64,000 bases of DNA from positions 38,410,129 through 38,474,128 of the forward strand of contig OY743180.1 of NCBI GenBank assembly GCA_963555705.1, written 5' to 3'. Both the position numbers and the translations under genes were made by a program. The notes under the pieces are model-generated. The model saw only the letters and a program-made list of their open reading frames with translations. It was not told where the DNA came from and searched no databases. Position 1 is the stretch's first letter. Every line of letters begins with the position of its first letter. Below are positions 33,674-45,184 of the stretch, in pieces. This stretch comes from Ligustrum vulgare (Eukaryota > Streptophyta > Magnoliopsida > Lamiales > Oleaceae).

Positions 33674-35343
33674 TGTTCACCTGATATCTCGCGCCCCGCA
33701 AGTGCACGGGTCGTGAGAAGTAATAAAGTGGACCTAGGAGTCCGGATTATCGTCCCACGGGGACTGCTATTAATTACCGAAATATTTTAATTCTACACTT
33801 TATTTGAACGAACAAATGAATTTGAGATTTTAAACTAAAAATAAGAAGATGAATTAAATAATTAAATTGTGAAATTGTTTTGTTTTAAAAGATGATTGTA
33901 AAGTGGTTGGGATTCACGAGTTCACCTAACCAATTAAATCAATTCCAATTCCAGATTTTATTTTCTAAATATGAGCTCGATCGAATTCACTAATTCAAAT
34001 TGAGATTCCTCTCTCGAGTTTAAATCAATCCTACCTAAATAAGTCAACCTTGTATCTCTACAGAGGGTCCGAATATTCCTTATTTAGATGCATTACACAC
34101 AAGAATTCACACAGGACCGCAGTAATAACAAAAGTATATCCCTATCTCTCGTTCAATTACCGGATTTATTACCCAGATCTATGTTATTAACTCACCTCTC
34201 GGATTATGGAAATAACACATAAAATCATGAATAAGTGGCCAGTTCATTCACGCATTAAACGCAATAATAAATCAACACATGCATTAAAGCGTTAAAACAA
34301 GGAATATGGAATTAAAATAATTAAATAGGCTACATCGTTCATCCCAACATCAAATTAGCTACACATCATATTTAAATAGCAAAAACAAAATATAATGACG
34401 TTCATTGAAAACAACAACGAAGAATGGAAAGATTGCACCAATTATCAATTCTTCAAGTATCTTCAATTCACGCCCCTCTGCGATGCTTGAATCTCCAAGA
34501 ATTTTAATTCAAATTTCTGTTGTGGCTCGTTCTATGGAGAGGCAAAGGTCTGAATTTCGTGCAAAGATGTTGTATTTATAGTTGGTGAAGAGATCAAGTT
34601 GAAGAAGGAAAGAAATTCATCAAATCCGCGCTCGAGTCTTTTTTGGTATCTGCACAGGGTTCAGTATTTCGACCATATCTTTCTCTTCCCTTATCCGATT
34701 AATGTGATTCAAAGTTATTTGGAAAGATAACGTAAAGGGCTATAATTCTACCTGAAATATGATTTTCCCAATACGAACGTTTACTATCCAAAAATAAGTC
34801 TCAAAGTCCAACTAGAATTCTGTCCAGAATCTTCTAGGATTGGAATCAGTTTTATGGTAATATTCTTATCATATTCCATTCCTTTTTGACTTCTACTTGC
34901 ATCCAATTAACTCCTAAAAATCCTCAAAATATCTTCTTATTATCCAAATCAATCATTGAATATTTGCAAGTTGGTCCCTCGTGTTTAATTTGCTCTTCAG
35001 TCCTTCAACTTCCAATTGCAACAATATAGTCCCCATACTTTGGAATATTCTCAATTCGCTCGTTTCAACTCTCAATTCCTTCAACTGGATCCTCCAACTT
35101 CTTGTTCCTTTACTTCGGCACATTGCATCTTTCCGGTTGACGTCACAAACTTATCAATTGCTCATTTTAGCTCCAATTAGCATCCAATTATGCATTTTTC
35201 TCATCAATTACTTCATTCTTCATCTTTTGGGATATTTTCTGCAAAGTAAACAAATAAACACAAATTAAATAGCATATATTCTAAAACGATAATAATTTAT
35301 TCTAATTTAGACGTACAAATAAGTGTATAAAACACACTTATCA
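33674..35343 (-). repeat. 5' LTR (TGATAAGTG family) of the nested non-autonomous element
   Basis: On the minus strand it begins TGATAAGTGTGTTTTATACA and ends GATATCAGGTGAACA, 1670 bp, followed by the primer site. It is homologous to the solo LTR at 55640-57300. The partner 3' LTR expected on the left is absent. The right flank GATAGGTTG matches uninterrupted sequence near 24610, which marks it as an insertion into the 3' non-coding part of an Athila-like element. Confidence 0.82.
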
Positions 35344-35965
35344 GATAGGTTGATACAAATAAATAATACAAGCTCACAACCTAGTTCATCTACTCCATTA
35401 ACCTCTTCGCCCTTTAACAATTCCCAAACTCACCGACAATCAAACATGACTATTGTGCTCAATGTACATATGATCTTACATAGATAAGCATTTAAATAAA
35501 GTAGCACAAGTAACTCATTTGGTCATAACTCATGAATTAACAACAATTTCAAACATCAAAGTCTTATAAGCCGGCAAGGCTATCTAGCATGTCAATATTC
35601 TCAACAAAATAAACAATATCAAACATCAAGACATCAAGGGCCGGCAAGGCACTGTAAAATGTTCATAAAGCAACATAATCCCAACACCCCCAAACTTAAA
35701 TCAAACATTGTCCTCAATGTTGACAATATCATAATAACAAGAAAGGAATGGGTGATGGAACTTCCCTGATTGATGCGTGTATGATGTTCCAAATTGACCT
35801 AAGCTTTGATTCTCTTGATACGCAAATCTTCCCCAAACTTGTTGAGGATAAGGTTGCTTAGGATTTCAAAAAAATTTCAAACATACAAAAGTTGGTGATT
35901 AACCAAGTTAGACATAATAAAAATGCAATAAGTAAATATCAACAATTAATTAAAAGAGTAGAAAT
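35344..35965 (-). other. 3' non-coding region of the autonomous Athila-like part
   Basis: There is no ORF. On the minus strand it contains ACATTGAGGACAATGT, a perfect inverted repeat around AGGA, followed by AAGTTTGGGGGTGTTGGGAT (near 35690-35730), a second polypurine-like tract. The sequence 35345-35440 is homologous to 24610-24690. Confidence 0.55.
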
Positions 35966-36016
35966 TTGGGTTGCCTCCCAAAAAGCGCTTGGTTAAAGTC
36001 GTAAGCTCGACTTTTT
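35966..36016 (-). promoter_or_regulatory. Post-stop hairpin motif, copy C
   Basis: Eight or so bases after the pol stop the minus strand reads AGTCGAGCTTACGACT, then AAGCGCTTTTTGGGAGGCAA and CCCAA. Stems AGTCG/CGACT and TTGGG/CCCAA are perfect. It is the best preserved of the three copies. Confidence 0.7.
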
Positions 36017-36023
36017 GATACAA

Positions 36024-37567
36024 TTACTCCAGGGTTGCAAGAGGGATGGATGACTTCTCATTTTCATAATTACCCCCCAAGTATGGCTTCAAGCGTTGCC
36101 CATTTACTTTGAAGTTCCCTTTACTTCCATGATAAATTTTGACCGCTCCATGTGGGAAGATTTGAGCAATGGTGAAAGGTCCTGACCATCTGGAGCGGAG
36201 TTTACTGGGGAACAATCGAAGTCTTGAGTTGTAGAGAAGTACTTGTTTCCCAACTTGGAAGTCCCGCTTCAAAATGTTCTTGTCATGCCACCTCTTTGTC
36301 TTCTCTTTGTAAATCCGAGCATTTTCATATGATTCAAGGCGGAATTCATCAAGCTCATTGAGTTGAAGTAGCCTTTTCTCACCGGCCAACTCCATATCAA
36401 AATTCAAGACTTTTGTTGCCCAATATGCTTTGTGCTCAAGCTCAACCGGGAGATGACATGTTTTACCAAATAGGAGTCGAAATGGAGACATACCAATGTG
36501 GGTCTTGAAAGCGGTGCGGTATGCCCATAATGCATCATCCAATTTCTTGGACCAGTCTTTCCTCGAGGCATTCACCATCACTTCAAGGATCTTATTCAAT
36601 TCTCTATTTGAAATTCAACCTGCCCACTTGTTTGCGGATGATAAGGAGTAGATATTCGATGTTTGACTCCATAATTGGTTAAAAGTGAGTCGAAGAGGCG
36701 GTTACAAAAGTGTTTTCCTCCATCACTAATGATAGCTCGAGGGGTGCCATAACGAGTAAAAATATTTTTCTTTGAAAAATTCACCACCACTCGAGCATCA
36801 TTTGTGGGAAGTGCTACCGCTTCTACACACTTGGACACATAGTCTACCGCAACTAAAATGTATTGATTAGAAAAGGACGATGGAAAAGGTCCCTTGAAAT
36901 CAATACCCCAAACATCGAATATCTCCACTTCTAAAATAGAATTCAAGGGCATTTCATTTCGGTTAGAGATATTACCCAAGCGTTGGCATCGGTCACATTT
37001 GGACACAAGTGTGTGAGCATCCTTGAACAAAGTGGACCAATAAAATCCTGACTGAAGAACATTTGATGCAGTTTTCACGGCACCAAAATGGCCTCCATAA
37101 GGCGATGAGTGACATTGCTCAAGAATCTTCTCCATCTCCTCATCGGGCACACACCTTCTCATGATTTGATCCGGACCCCTTTTGAACAACAACGGGTCAT
37201 CCCAAAAATAGTGCTTGATATCCTCAAAGAACTTCTTCCTTTGTTGATAAGAGCGGTCCAGGGGAGTGATGCCACTTGCAAGAAAATTCACTTGGTCCGC
37301 ATACCATGGCACACTAGCAGCTTGTAGAAGATCCATGATTAGGAAAATTTGCTCATCCGGGAATACCTCACTTATCTCTTCATCCAAAATTTCCTCGGTT
37401 TGCTCAAGTCTAGATAAGTGATCGGCTACAAGATTCTCCGTCCCCTTCTTGTCACGAATCTCCAAATCAAACTCTTGGAGGAGAAGAACCCATCTAATTA
37501 ATCGCGGCTTGGCATCCTTCTTTGCCAACAAATACTTGAGGGCCGAGTGGTCGGTATACACAATCAC
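36024..37567 (-). pseudogene. Athila-like RNase H end and integrase
   Basis: The frame 37567-36596 begins in RNase H ([16 protein letters not shown], ending VADHLSRLE). It continues through integrase: HHCC zinc domain ([22 protein letters not shown]), first Asp in [12 protein letters not shown], second in [10 protein letters not shown], and [12 protein letters not shown] frameshift near 36600 moves to 36599-36024, which carries the integrase C-terminal part ([37 protein letters not shown]). The stop at 36024 is followed directly by the hairpin motif. Confidence 0.85.
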
Positions 37568-38330
37568 CTTGGAGCCAATAAGATATGACGAAACTTATCA
37601 AAGGCAAAGACCACCGCTAGAATTTCCTTCTCAGTAGTAGCATAATTCAATTGAGCATCAGTCAATATTCTACTAGCATAGTAGATGACATGCAAGAGTT
37701 TGTCCTTCCTTTGCCCCAAAACCGCCCCCACGGCGTAATCACTTGCATCACACATAAGCTCGAAGGGCAAACTCCAATCCGGAGCCACAATAATAGGTGT
37801 CGTGATGAGTTTCTCTTTAAGAGTGTTAAAAGCTTGAAGACACTCTTTAGAGAAATCATATGTGGTACTCTTCTCAAGTAATGAACACATTGGCTTCGTG
37901 ATTTTTAAGAAATCTTTGATAAACCTCCTATAAAATCCCGCATGCCCCAAGAAGTTTCTTATGCCCTTTACAGAGGTTGGGGGAGATAATTTTTCGATAA
38001 CTTGAATTTTTGCCTTATCAACCTCAATCCCCTCACTTGAAATCCAGTGCCCAAGAACTATCCCCTCACGAACCATGAAATGACATTTTCCCAATTCAAA
38101 ACCAAATTGGTATCTTCACATCTTTTTAGCACCATTTTCAAATTATTCAAACAATCATCAAATGAAGTACCAAAAACTGAGAAGTTATCCATAAATACCT
38201 CAATAATTTTCTCCACCATGTCGGAGAAAATAGCCATCATGCACCGTTGGAAAGTGGCGGGGGCATTGCAAAGACCGAAGGGCATCCTCCTATATGCAAA
38301 AGTTCCATATGGGCATGTGAATATTGTCTT
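37564..38330 (-). pseudogene. Athila-like RT palm/thumb and RNase H with mutated active site
   Basis: After a TAA at 38331 the frame reads RRMPFGLCNAPATFQRCM. The active site then reads VFMDNFSVFG: the second catalytic Asp is Asn (codon at 38184-38186). A frameshift near 38090 leads to HFMVREGIVLGHWIS, FLGHAGFYRRFIKDF and the RNase H start FELMCDASDYAVGAVLGQR. Another frame change near 37585 precedes the next segment. The enzyme is dead in several independent ways. Confidence 0.83.
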
Positions 38331-40196
38331 TTATTGATCCTCCGGGGCTATAGGAATTTGATTATAGCCCGAATACCCATCTAGAAAGCAATAATGAGAG
38401 TGACCCGCCAATCGCTCAAACATTTGATCGATAAATGGAAGGGGAAAATGATCCTTCCTAGTAGCATTGTTGAGCTTGCGATAATCAATGCAAACTCTCC
38501 ACCCCGTCACTGGCCTCGTTGGAATAAGCTCATTATTCTCATTCTCCACCATCGTTACACCTCCTTTCTTCGGCACTACTTGCACCGGGCTCACCCATGC
38601 ACTATCCGAGATTGGATAGATAATACCCGCATCAAGCCATTTCACCACTTCGGCTCTTACCACTTCCTTCATGTTAGGATTTAACCGACATTGATGCTCC
38701 ACCGAAGGTTTGAAATCATCTTCCATAAGAATTTTATGCATGCATAACGAAGGGCAAATACCTCGAATATCCGAGATGGTCCATCCAATAGCCTCCTTGT
38801 GCTCCCTCAATACTCGAAGCAATTTGTCTTCCTCCACCTCATTCAATAAATTAGAAATAATGACCGGAAGGGTACAAGATTCCCCAAAGTAAGCATACCT
38901 CAAATGAGAAGGAAGAGGCTTTTGCTCGAGGGTAGGTGCCTTCTCCAGAGATGGTAGGGGTGGTGAAGAACTCTTTTTCAACTCCTCAAAGTAGGGGGCC
39001 CTCTTGTGTTGATATTGTGGTGATGCCTCCAAGTAATGAGCCATTTGTTCAACTTCATGATCATCATCCTCAATAGTCAAAGAGTGGGCGATGCACGACT
39101 CCAATGGATCCTTAGAAATCCCACGGTTGAAGGAGTTTACCACTAGATGATCAATTACATCCACCCGAAAGCATGAGTTTGACTCCGAGGGATATTTAAT
39201 GGCCTTCAACACATTGAAGGTGACTTGCTCATCTTGCACCCTCAAAATCAATTGCCCTTCTTGCACATCAATAAGTGCTCTCCCGGTTGCTAGAAATGGC
39301 CTTCCCAATATGATTGGAATGTCATGATCTTCCTCCATGTCTAGAATAATGAAATCCGCCGGAAAGATGAATTTATCCACCTTCACAAGAACATCCTCAA
39401 TGATCCCTCGAGGATATTTGATGGACCTATCTGCCAATTGTAGAGACACGGTGGTTGCTTTAGCTTCTCCCAATTCCAATTTCTTGAAAATGGACAAATG
39501 CATCAAATTAATGCTAGCACCAAGATCACATAAAGCTTTACTAAAATTAACATCACCAATAGTGCATGAAATAGTAAAACTCCCTGAATCTTTAATTTTT
39601 GGAGGAAGCTTGTTTTGAATGATGGCACTACATTCCTCAGTTAGCAACACCGTCTCATGCTCTTCAAGCCTTCTTTTGTTGGATAGAATATCCTTCATGA
39701 ACTTGGAATAGCTTGGAATTTGAGCTAATGCATCGGCAAAAGGAATGTTGATGTGTAGCTTCTTGAACACTTCCAAAAATTTTCCAAATTGACTGTCGAG
39801 CTTTTTCTTTTGCAACCTTTGAGGAAAGGGAATAGGAGGCACATAAGCTTTGATCGGTGTTGGGGCCTTTGATGTGGATGCTTCCAGCTCACTTTCCTTT
39901 GGCAGTTCAACAATTTTTTTGGATGCTTGACTATGCTCATTTTCTTCAATGGGAGCCTTGTTTGATTGAGTTGTTGGTTGTGGGGCCGTGATCTCGGGCA
40001 ATTGCACTCTGCTCCTTGTTGTAATAGCTTGAACATTCTCCCTAGGATTTGTCTCGGTGTTGCTAGGCAAAGCTCCTTGTTGCCTTTTCGAGAGAAGTTT
40101 AGCTATTTGTCCCACTTGCTTCTCTAAATTTTTCAAAGAGGCATCATTGCGTTCTTGATATTGCAATTGATGATTTGCTAGCTTGGTGATAGCCTC
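38331..40196 (-). pseudogene. Athila-like protease and RT N-terminal part
   Basis: A 611-residue open stretch starts after a TAA at 40197. Residues ~1-120 are a gag-pol linker. Residues ~205-330 are the aspartic protease with ALCDLGASINLM (the D-L-G-A-S form typical of Athila-like proteases, near 39520) and IPIILGRPFL. Residues ~470-611 are the RT start with WVSPVQVVPKKGG, GWRVCIDYRKLNN and FLDGYSGYNQI. It ends in a TAA directly after IAPEDQ. Confidence 0.85.
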
Positions 40197-41437
40197 TTAG
40201 CATCCCTCTTTCATCTCTTGTGGCTTTTGATTCAACACATTTTGATTGTTGCCATAAGATAGATTATGATGATTTCTCCAACCGGGATTGTATGTGGGAG
40301 CATATGGATTGAACCCTTGGCGTTGGAAATTTTGAGCATAAGCAACTTGCTCGGTAGATGAAGAACCACTTGCCACCAATGGACACATAGAGCTTTGATG
40401 ATTAGCTCCACATATATCACATACCGGAGGGGCTTGAACCATATTGACGGGCCGAGAGGTTGAAGTAGATAACCCTTCCACTTTCTTGGCTGAGGAATCA
40501 ATCTTTGACAAGACAAGTGCATAATCATCACCCCCTCGTGCACCACTAGAACTCCTTAGTGCACTTCTATCCGGCCACATTGCACTTTGTTCACTCATGA
40601 TCTCAAACAAATCATAAGCCTCCCGAATGCTCTTTGTCTTGATGGACCCATTAGAGGATGAATCCACATTTGAATGGCAAGGAGGAGTTAACCCGGCATA
40701 GAAGTGGTTGACTTGTTGCCCCAATGTAATACCATGATTTGGGCACTTCCTAAGCATATCCTTGAGTCTCTCCCAAGCTTCATGAAAGCTCTCCATCTCG
40801 AATTGTTGAAATGTAGTAATAGCATGCTTGAGTTTAGCAACTCTAGATGGTGGGGAAAATTTTGTAGTGAACTTTGGACAAACTCCACCCAAGTCGTGAT
40901 GCTCCCCGGAGGCAAAGTGTCAAGTCATTCTCTTGCTTTATCTTTCAATGTATGTACAAATAACCTCATCTGGATTGCCTCCACATTCACACCCTCATAG
41001 TTGAAGTTGCTACAAATCTCTAGGAACCGTACCACATGGGCATGTGGATTTTCATCGGTCCTCCCATAGAATGAGATGGTGTTGGAGAATAAATTGATGA
41101 CATCCGGCCGAAGTTGAAAATTTGGATGATTGTAGGAGGGATAGACGATGCTTGATTGATTCTCGACAATAGGAGGGTTCATGAAATCTTCAAAAAGCAC
41201 ATCTTCTTCATTAACAACAGGCTCTTGAGCTCTAACCGCTTGAGGAACAAAATCGGGTGGGATTCCACCCCTTGGAGGAATTGCAATTGGAGCATCAAGC
41301 TCGATGTTAACTCTTTCTCCTTCCATCCCAGTAAGAAGTTGTCTCCTAGCTTCCCGTTGTTCCCTTAACCTACGTAGAAAAGTCCCCTCAATATCCGGAT
41401 CTATTTCAACTAGATCAAGACTTATACTTCGACGCAT
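40197..41437 (-). pseudogene. Athila-like gag with CX2CX3HX4C knuckle
   Basis: It starts at MRRSISLDLVEID. The capsid region is recognisable: FYGRTDENPHAHVVRFLEIC, VEAIQMRLFVHTLKDKARE, FESFHEAWERLKDMLRKCP-like text and HFYAGLTP. A stop at about 40922-40927 replaces an expected Trp, and a frameshift follows within 60 bases. The knuckle CDICGANHQSSMC lies near 40400-40440. A TAA at 40197-40199 separates gag from the linker. The spacing of the knuckle is shared with the two non-autonomous proteins. Confidence 0.83.
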
Positions 41438-41577
41438 GCATAATTAACAACCTAGAACAACACAAGAAATTAGAAGATTTCTTACACAAAACAAAACAAA
41501 AGAAAGTTTGTACAAGAAATAAAAGTAACCAATAGTTAAAACTAATATCAACTAAAATGTAATTTAAATAGAAACAA

Positions 41578-41595
41578 TCCCCGGCAACGGAGCCA
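41578..41595 (-). other. Primer binding site, tRNA-Asp, one mismatch
   Basis: The minus strand reads TGGCTCCGTTGCCGGGGA, six bases after the LTR end at 41602. Confidence 0.86.
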
Positions 41596-41601
41596 AAAAA
41601 T

Positions 41602-43234
41602 TGTTCGCTAGAAACACACCGCAAGTGCACGAGTCGCATACAAGTGATAGTGGACTAATTGAGTCCGGTTTATCGATCCCACAAGGATTGTCTATTTCAA
41701 CTACACTCTAGTATAATTAATTTTAACAAGAAACCCACACAATAAAGATTTGTTTGGGAATGTTGTCGTACTAGAATTAAAGTTGCAATTGTAAATAAAT
41801 AACTAGAAAAATTGTGATGAATAGATGATAAAGGAGTGTTGGAATTCTTGATTCCACTTGACCATTACCTAATTGGATTATCACAAGCACATAGAAATGC
41901 AATTCATTAATCATGTTAGACCCGATTTTCCAAGCTTATCCAATTACCTCTCTCGAGTGAAATCAACCCTAATTAGTGGCATTAACCTACTATATCTCTA
42001 TGTCGATTAAAAACACACCAATTGCATCAAATCTTTGTGAAAATAGCTCAATGGGTCATCTAGGGTTTTAGGTATATTTCTATCTTAAACAAGAACCTAG
42101 AGCAAATATTGTATTGATCTAGAATACACAACAATTTCTCAATAATTGCACATCCCATAAAACCTAAGCATAAATGTGGCCACAATAAATGCTAGTCAAT
42201 AAATACAACAATAAATGCACAAGATAATAAAAAGCTTAAATTCTTAATACAAGCATTAAAATCAACTAAGCTAGGTCAAGCTTCATCAATAATCCCAACA
42301 CAAAATAGTTTAGCCCATGATGAAACAACAATAAAATTCAAGAATTAAATACATCATTTCAACAATAGACTAAAATATATAAAGAAATACGAAGATTAAC
42401 AAGAAAACTTCCCTTCAACAATGGTTAGTGCTTCAAAACATCAATGTTCCTCCACAAAGTTGTAGGTATTTCTCCCCTAAATCAACATTCATCTACTAAC
42501 CAACTCATTACAAGAGAAATATACAAGACAAAAGCAAGAAAATGAAGAACAATAGAGAGGAAATGAGAGCTAGGGTTTAATGACTTGAAAAAAAAAAAAA
42601 AAGTGATTCAAAATTTAGCCAAAACCACCTCAAAAACCCCCCAAAAATCGCTAGATCCGCGTATAACAGCATTTGGGCAGAACCGGGTTGCACCGGGACG
42701 GCCCAGATTATTGCCCAATATTTTGACCACGCGATCGCGTGGTTGACTGCCTCGCGATCGCGTGGTTGGCCTTGTAAGTCTCGGGTTGAATTTTTGGCCT
42801 ATCTCGCGATCGCGTGGTTCATTTGGCAGCTCCGTCTTTCAATGATCAACAATTGGGTCCTCCAACTTTCAGTTTAGATCAACTTGATCCCCAAAGTTTC
42901 TGATCTCTTTCAGTTGAACCCTTTCAAAAGTGCCTTTGAGTCCGTCAACTTTAGAAACTTGTAATTTAGTCCTTTCATCAATTGTACGTGCAATCCACCA
43001 CTTTTCGGGAGTGACAATTTGGTCCCCAAACTTTGACTCTTTTAAGGATTTGACTCTTTTCTCCTCAATTTCTTCGATTATTCATTCATTTAACTCCTTT
43101 CTCGCTTTCTCCATGAAGTTGATTGTTGAGCCTATTTAACCACAAAATATGCACAATTAAATAGATATTTGTCCAAATTACTCAAAAAGTGCCACAAAAA
43201 ATATATGAAATGTGCATGTAAAATGCACTCAACA
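41602..43234 (-). repeat. 5' LTR of the composite element, 1633 bp
   Basis: On the minus strand it begins TGTTGAGTGCATTTTACATG and ends TTTCTAGCGAACA. Three GCGATCGC-centred palindromes lie at 42727-42742, 42753-42762 and 42805-42814. Immediately outside is the duplicated TGCAT (43235-43239). Confidence 0.9.
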
Positions 43235-43239
43235 TGCAT

Positions 43240-43550
43240 AAAATCAGAACGAGTTGCATATAATAATATTAAATTATAATAAACATTGTATAGTATTAGG
43301 TAATAAATTAATGTAATGAACTGTATTATTAATATTATTAATTGATAATGATGATATTGTGTAAGGACTTAGAGTATCTCATTGTTATGTATTAATTTAG
43401 TATGGAAGTCAATTAAGCACTACGTATAAAATATTAAAATGTCATATGCGGATTAATTAAAAAATTAATTTATATTAGTGTAGTGCTATATAATTGTATT
43501 TTTAATTATATTGTGTGTAAATTTAAATTAAAATTTGTAAAATATTTTTC
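43240..43550. other. AT-rich spacer, no gene
   Basis: This is about 80 percent A/T with no supported ORF. It continues the DNA that was left of 27526 before the composite insertion, so it may be the 5' part of the Helitron relic. Confidence 0.4.
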
Positions 43551-43673
43551 ATGGAGACATTACTCGACAAATGTCCTATGAAGGGAAAAATTAATAATCT
43601 TCAAATTGATGAAGATATTAAATTTGAACTTCTCAATCTTCTTAATTCCTCTTCAGAAGAAAATTCTAATTGA
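43551..43673 (+). other. Short 40-codon ORF at the pararetrovirus edge
   Basis: It runs from ATG (METLLDKCPMKG) to TGA, with an acidic end (NSSSEENSN). It lies head-on to the minus-strand relic. It may be a displaced viral ORF end, but I have no domain evidence. Confidence 0.25.
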
Positions 43674-43674
43674 T

Positions 43675-45041
43675 TGAATTGCGAACTTTTTCTGCGAAGA
43701 GTTTTGGAAGTCCGATAACAAATCTTTCTTTCCAAAATTCTGATTGCAGTCTTCCCGAAGCATAACTCTAGAAAGGAAAATATCCTTATACCATCTAAAG
43801 TCATGTAATTTTGGACAAGTTAGATTCATCAGAATTTCCGATGATCTATCTTGGAGGAAATTTGGGGTTCCAACAAAATGTTTGATGACGGCGAAAACAA
43901 GAGTAATGAAACAATTATGCACAGCTTGTCCACCTTCGACTGAATATCTTTAGAAGGAGGCAGCATATCAGATGCTTTTGGAGAACCTGATTTAGATTCT
44001 TCTGAATATTGAAGTTTTGGAATGACGGGTTTAAAGTTGACATCTTTAAGCCTATCAGAAGATGTTGAAAATCTTGCTGATTGAAAAGGAATATTTTGAA
44101 AAGATTTTGTTGAAGTAGATCTAGAAAATTTTGAAGATGATGATGATGATTCTCCAAAAATCATCTTAACACTTCCATCTGGAAATGATAAAATTTGATT
44201 TGGAGTATCTTGAGTAGGAGAGCGTTCAGGCTTGTTGGCTCTTAAAATGTCCCATTCTAAGCTCCTAGATTGAAGATTCCATGGAATTCTCTTAGGAATC
44301 ATGGTGTTAGTATGAAGATCGTTAACCTCCAGAAGAAGTGATTCATTTCTTGGAGACGGGTGAAGAGCACGAATGCTGAGATTTGTGCTCAGAAGCTTAT
44401 AATATACTTTGTATATTACAGAAAAGGAGTTTTGATTCATCCAAACTAAGATGTTTAGTTTGAACATTCAATTTGAGAGTCTTAAGGATATGTTTATCAA
44501 AAAGACTAACATGGAAATTTGGATAGCAATTTGAGAAAACAGGACCACCTTCTAAATTTGATTCTAGAACGGTGAGCAAGGAATGTTAAAAGTCTGAATG
44601 CATTTGATCATGAAGAGTGAGCAAAATTGGAATATCTAAACCAAGTCTAAACAATGGTTTAAGTGCAATTTGAACAAGACCAATATGTAAAAACTAAAAT
44701 TTCTTACGATGTTCTTGAATTGAATTTTTTGAAAGTAATGCAAGTTCAGTATTTTGACCATGAATATGCAAAGTTTGTTCAAAAGTTTTGATAACATAAT
44801 TTTGAGTAAAATCAAACCGACCAATTTCATAGACATCACTTTTGTCTACCTTTGGAATTGTCCAGTTACGTAAAAGTTGTTCAATTTGAGCAATTTAAAG
44901 TTCATTTGAGTTAAAGTTATTTTGAAGAGTTTCATTTTCATTTTGAGAAATTTCTTCTTCATTTTGAAAACTGTTTGACAAATTATTAGTTCTACGTCTA
45001 GAACTACCAGATTCTCTAAACCAACTTGAAAACAAAGTCAT
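43675..45041 (-). pseudogene. Endogenous pararetrovirus relic: movement protein and capsid region
   Basis: The minus strand starts at an ATG at 45041. It reads a movement-protein-like region (IGRFDFTQNYVIKTF; FLHIGLVQIALKPLFRLGLD; KRIPWNLQ) with Ser-rich text after it. In another frame follows a capsid-like segment (LHDFRWYKDIFLSRVMLRED near 43720-43850). These patterns fit Caulimoviridae of the type integrated in many plant genomes (florendovirus or petuvirus-like). At least three in-frame stops and several frameshifts are visible in the first 500 bases, so it is dead. No complete viral genome is present. Confidence 0.65.
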
Positions 45042-45184
45042 TTTTGAACAAGAATAACTTTGAAAGATTATACCGTCGTGGACTGTATGAAATTACAGGA
45101 GGGACTAGACCCTGAATCCAAGCAACGAAACCCTCACGCTCTCTCGGCTTCACGGGTTTTATGGACTAAGCTAACCAGACCCTA
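45042..45184. other. Spacer between head-to-head pararetrovirus pieces
   Basis: No ORF. It lies between two viral segments pointing away from each other, which does not fit one linear viral genome and implies rearrangement on or after integration. Confidence 0.4.

Larger units (their letters stand above)
27531..43234 (-). mobile_element. Composite Athila-type Ty3/gypsy element, TSD TGCAT
   Basis: Two LTRs of one family bound this unit, and a perfect 5-bp duplication TGCAT lies at 27526-27530 and 43235-43239. Read on the minus strand: 5' LTR, tRNA-Asp primer site, gag, protease, RT, RNase H and integrase (41437-36024), 3' non-coding. Then comes an LTR plus internal part of another non-autonomous element (35343-~32650), then a polypurine tract and 3' LTR. 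A solo LTR sits inside the 3' LTR. All large ORFs have lesions. No envelope-like ORF is seen. Confidence 0.85.

Noticed and set aside
35344..36023. Envelope-like ORF after pol of the Athila-type element
   Set aside because: Some Athila elements have one, but here no frame longer than a few dozen codons exists between the pol stop and the internal LTR.
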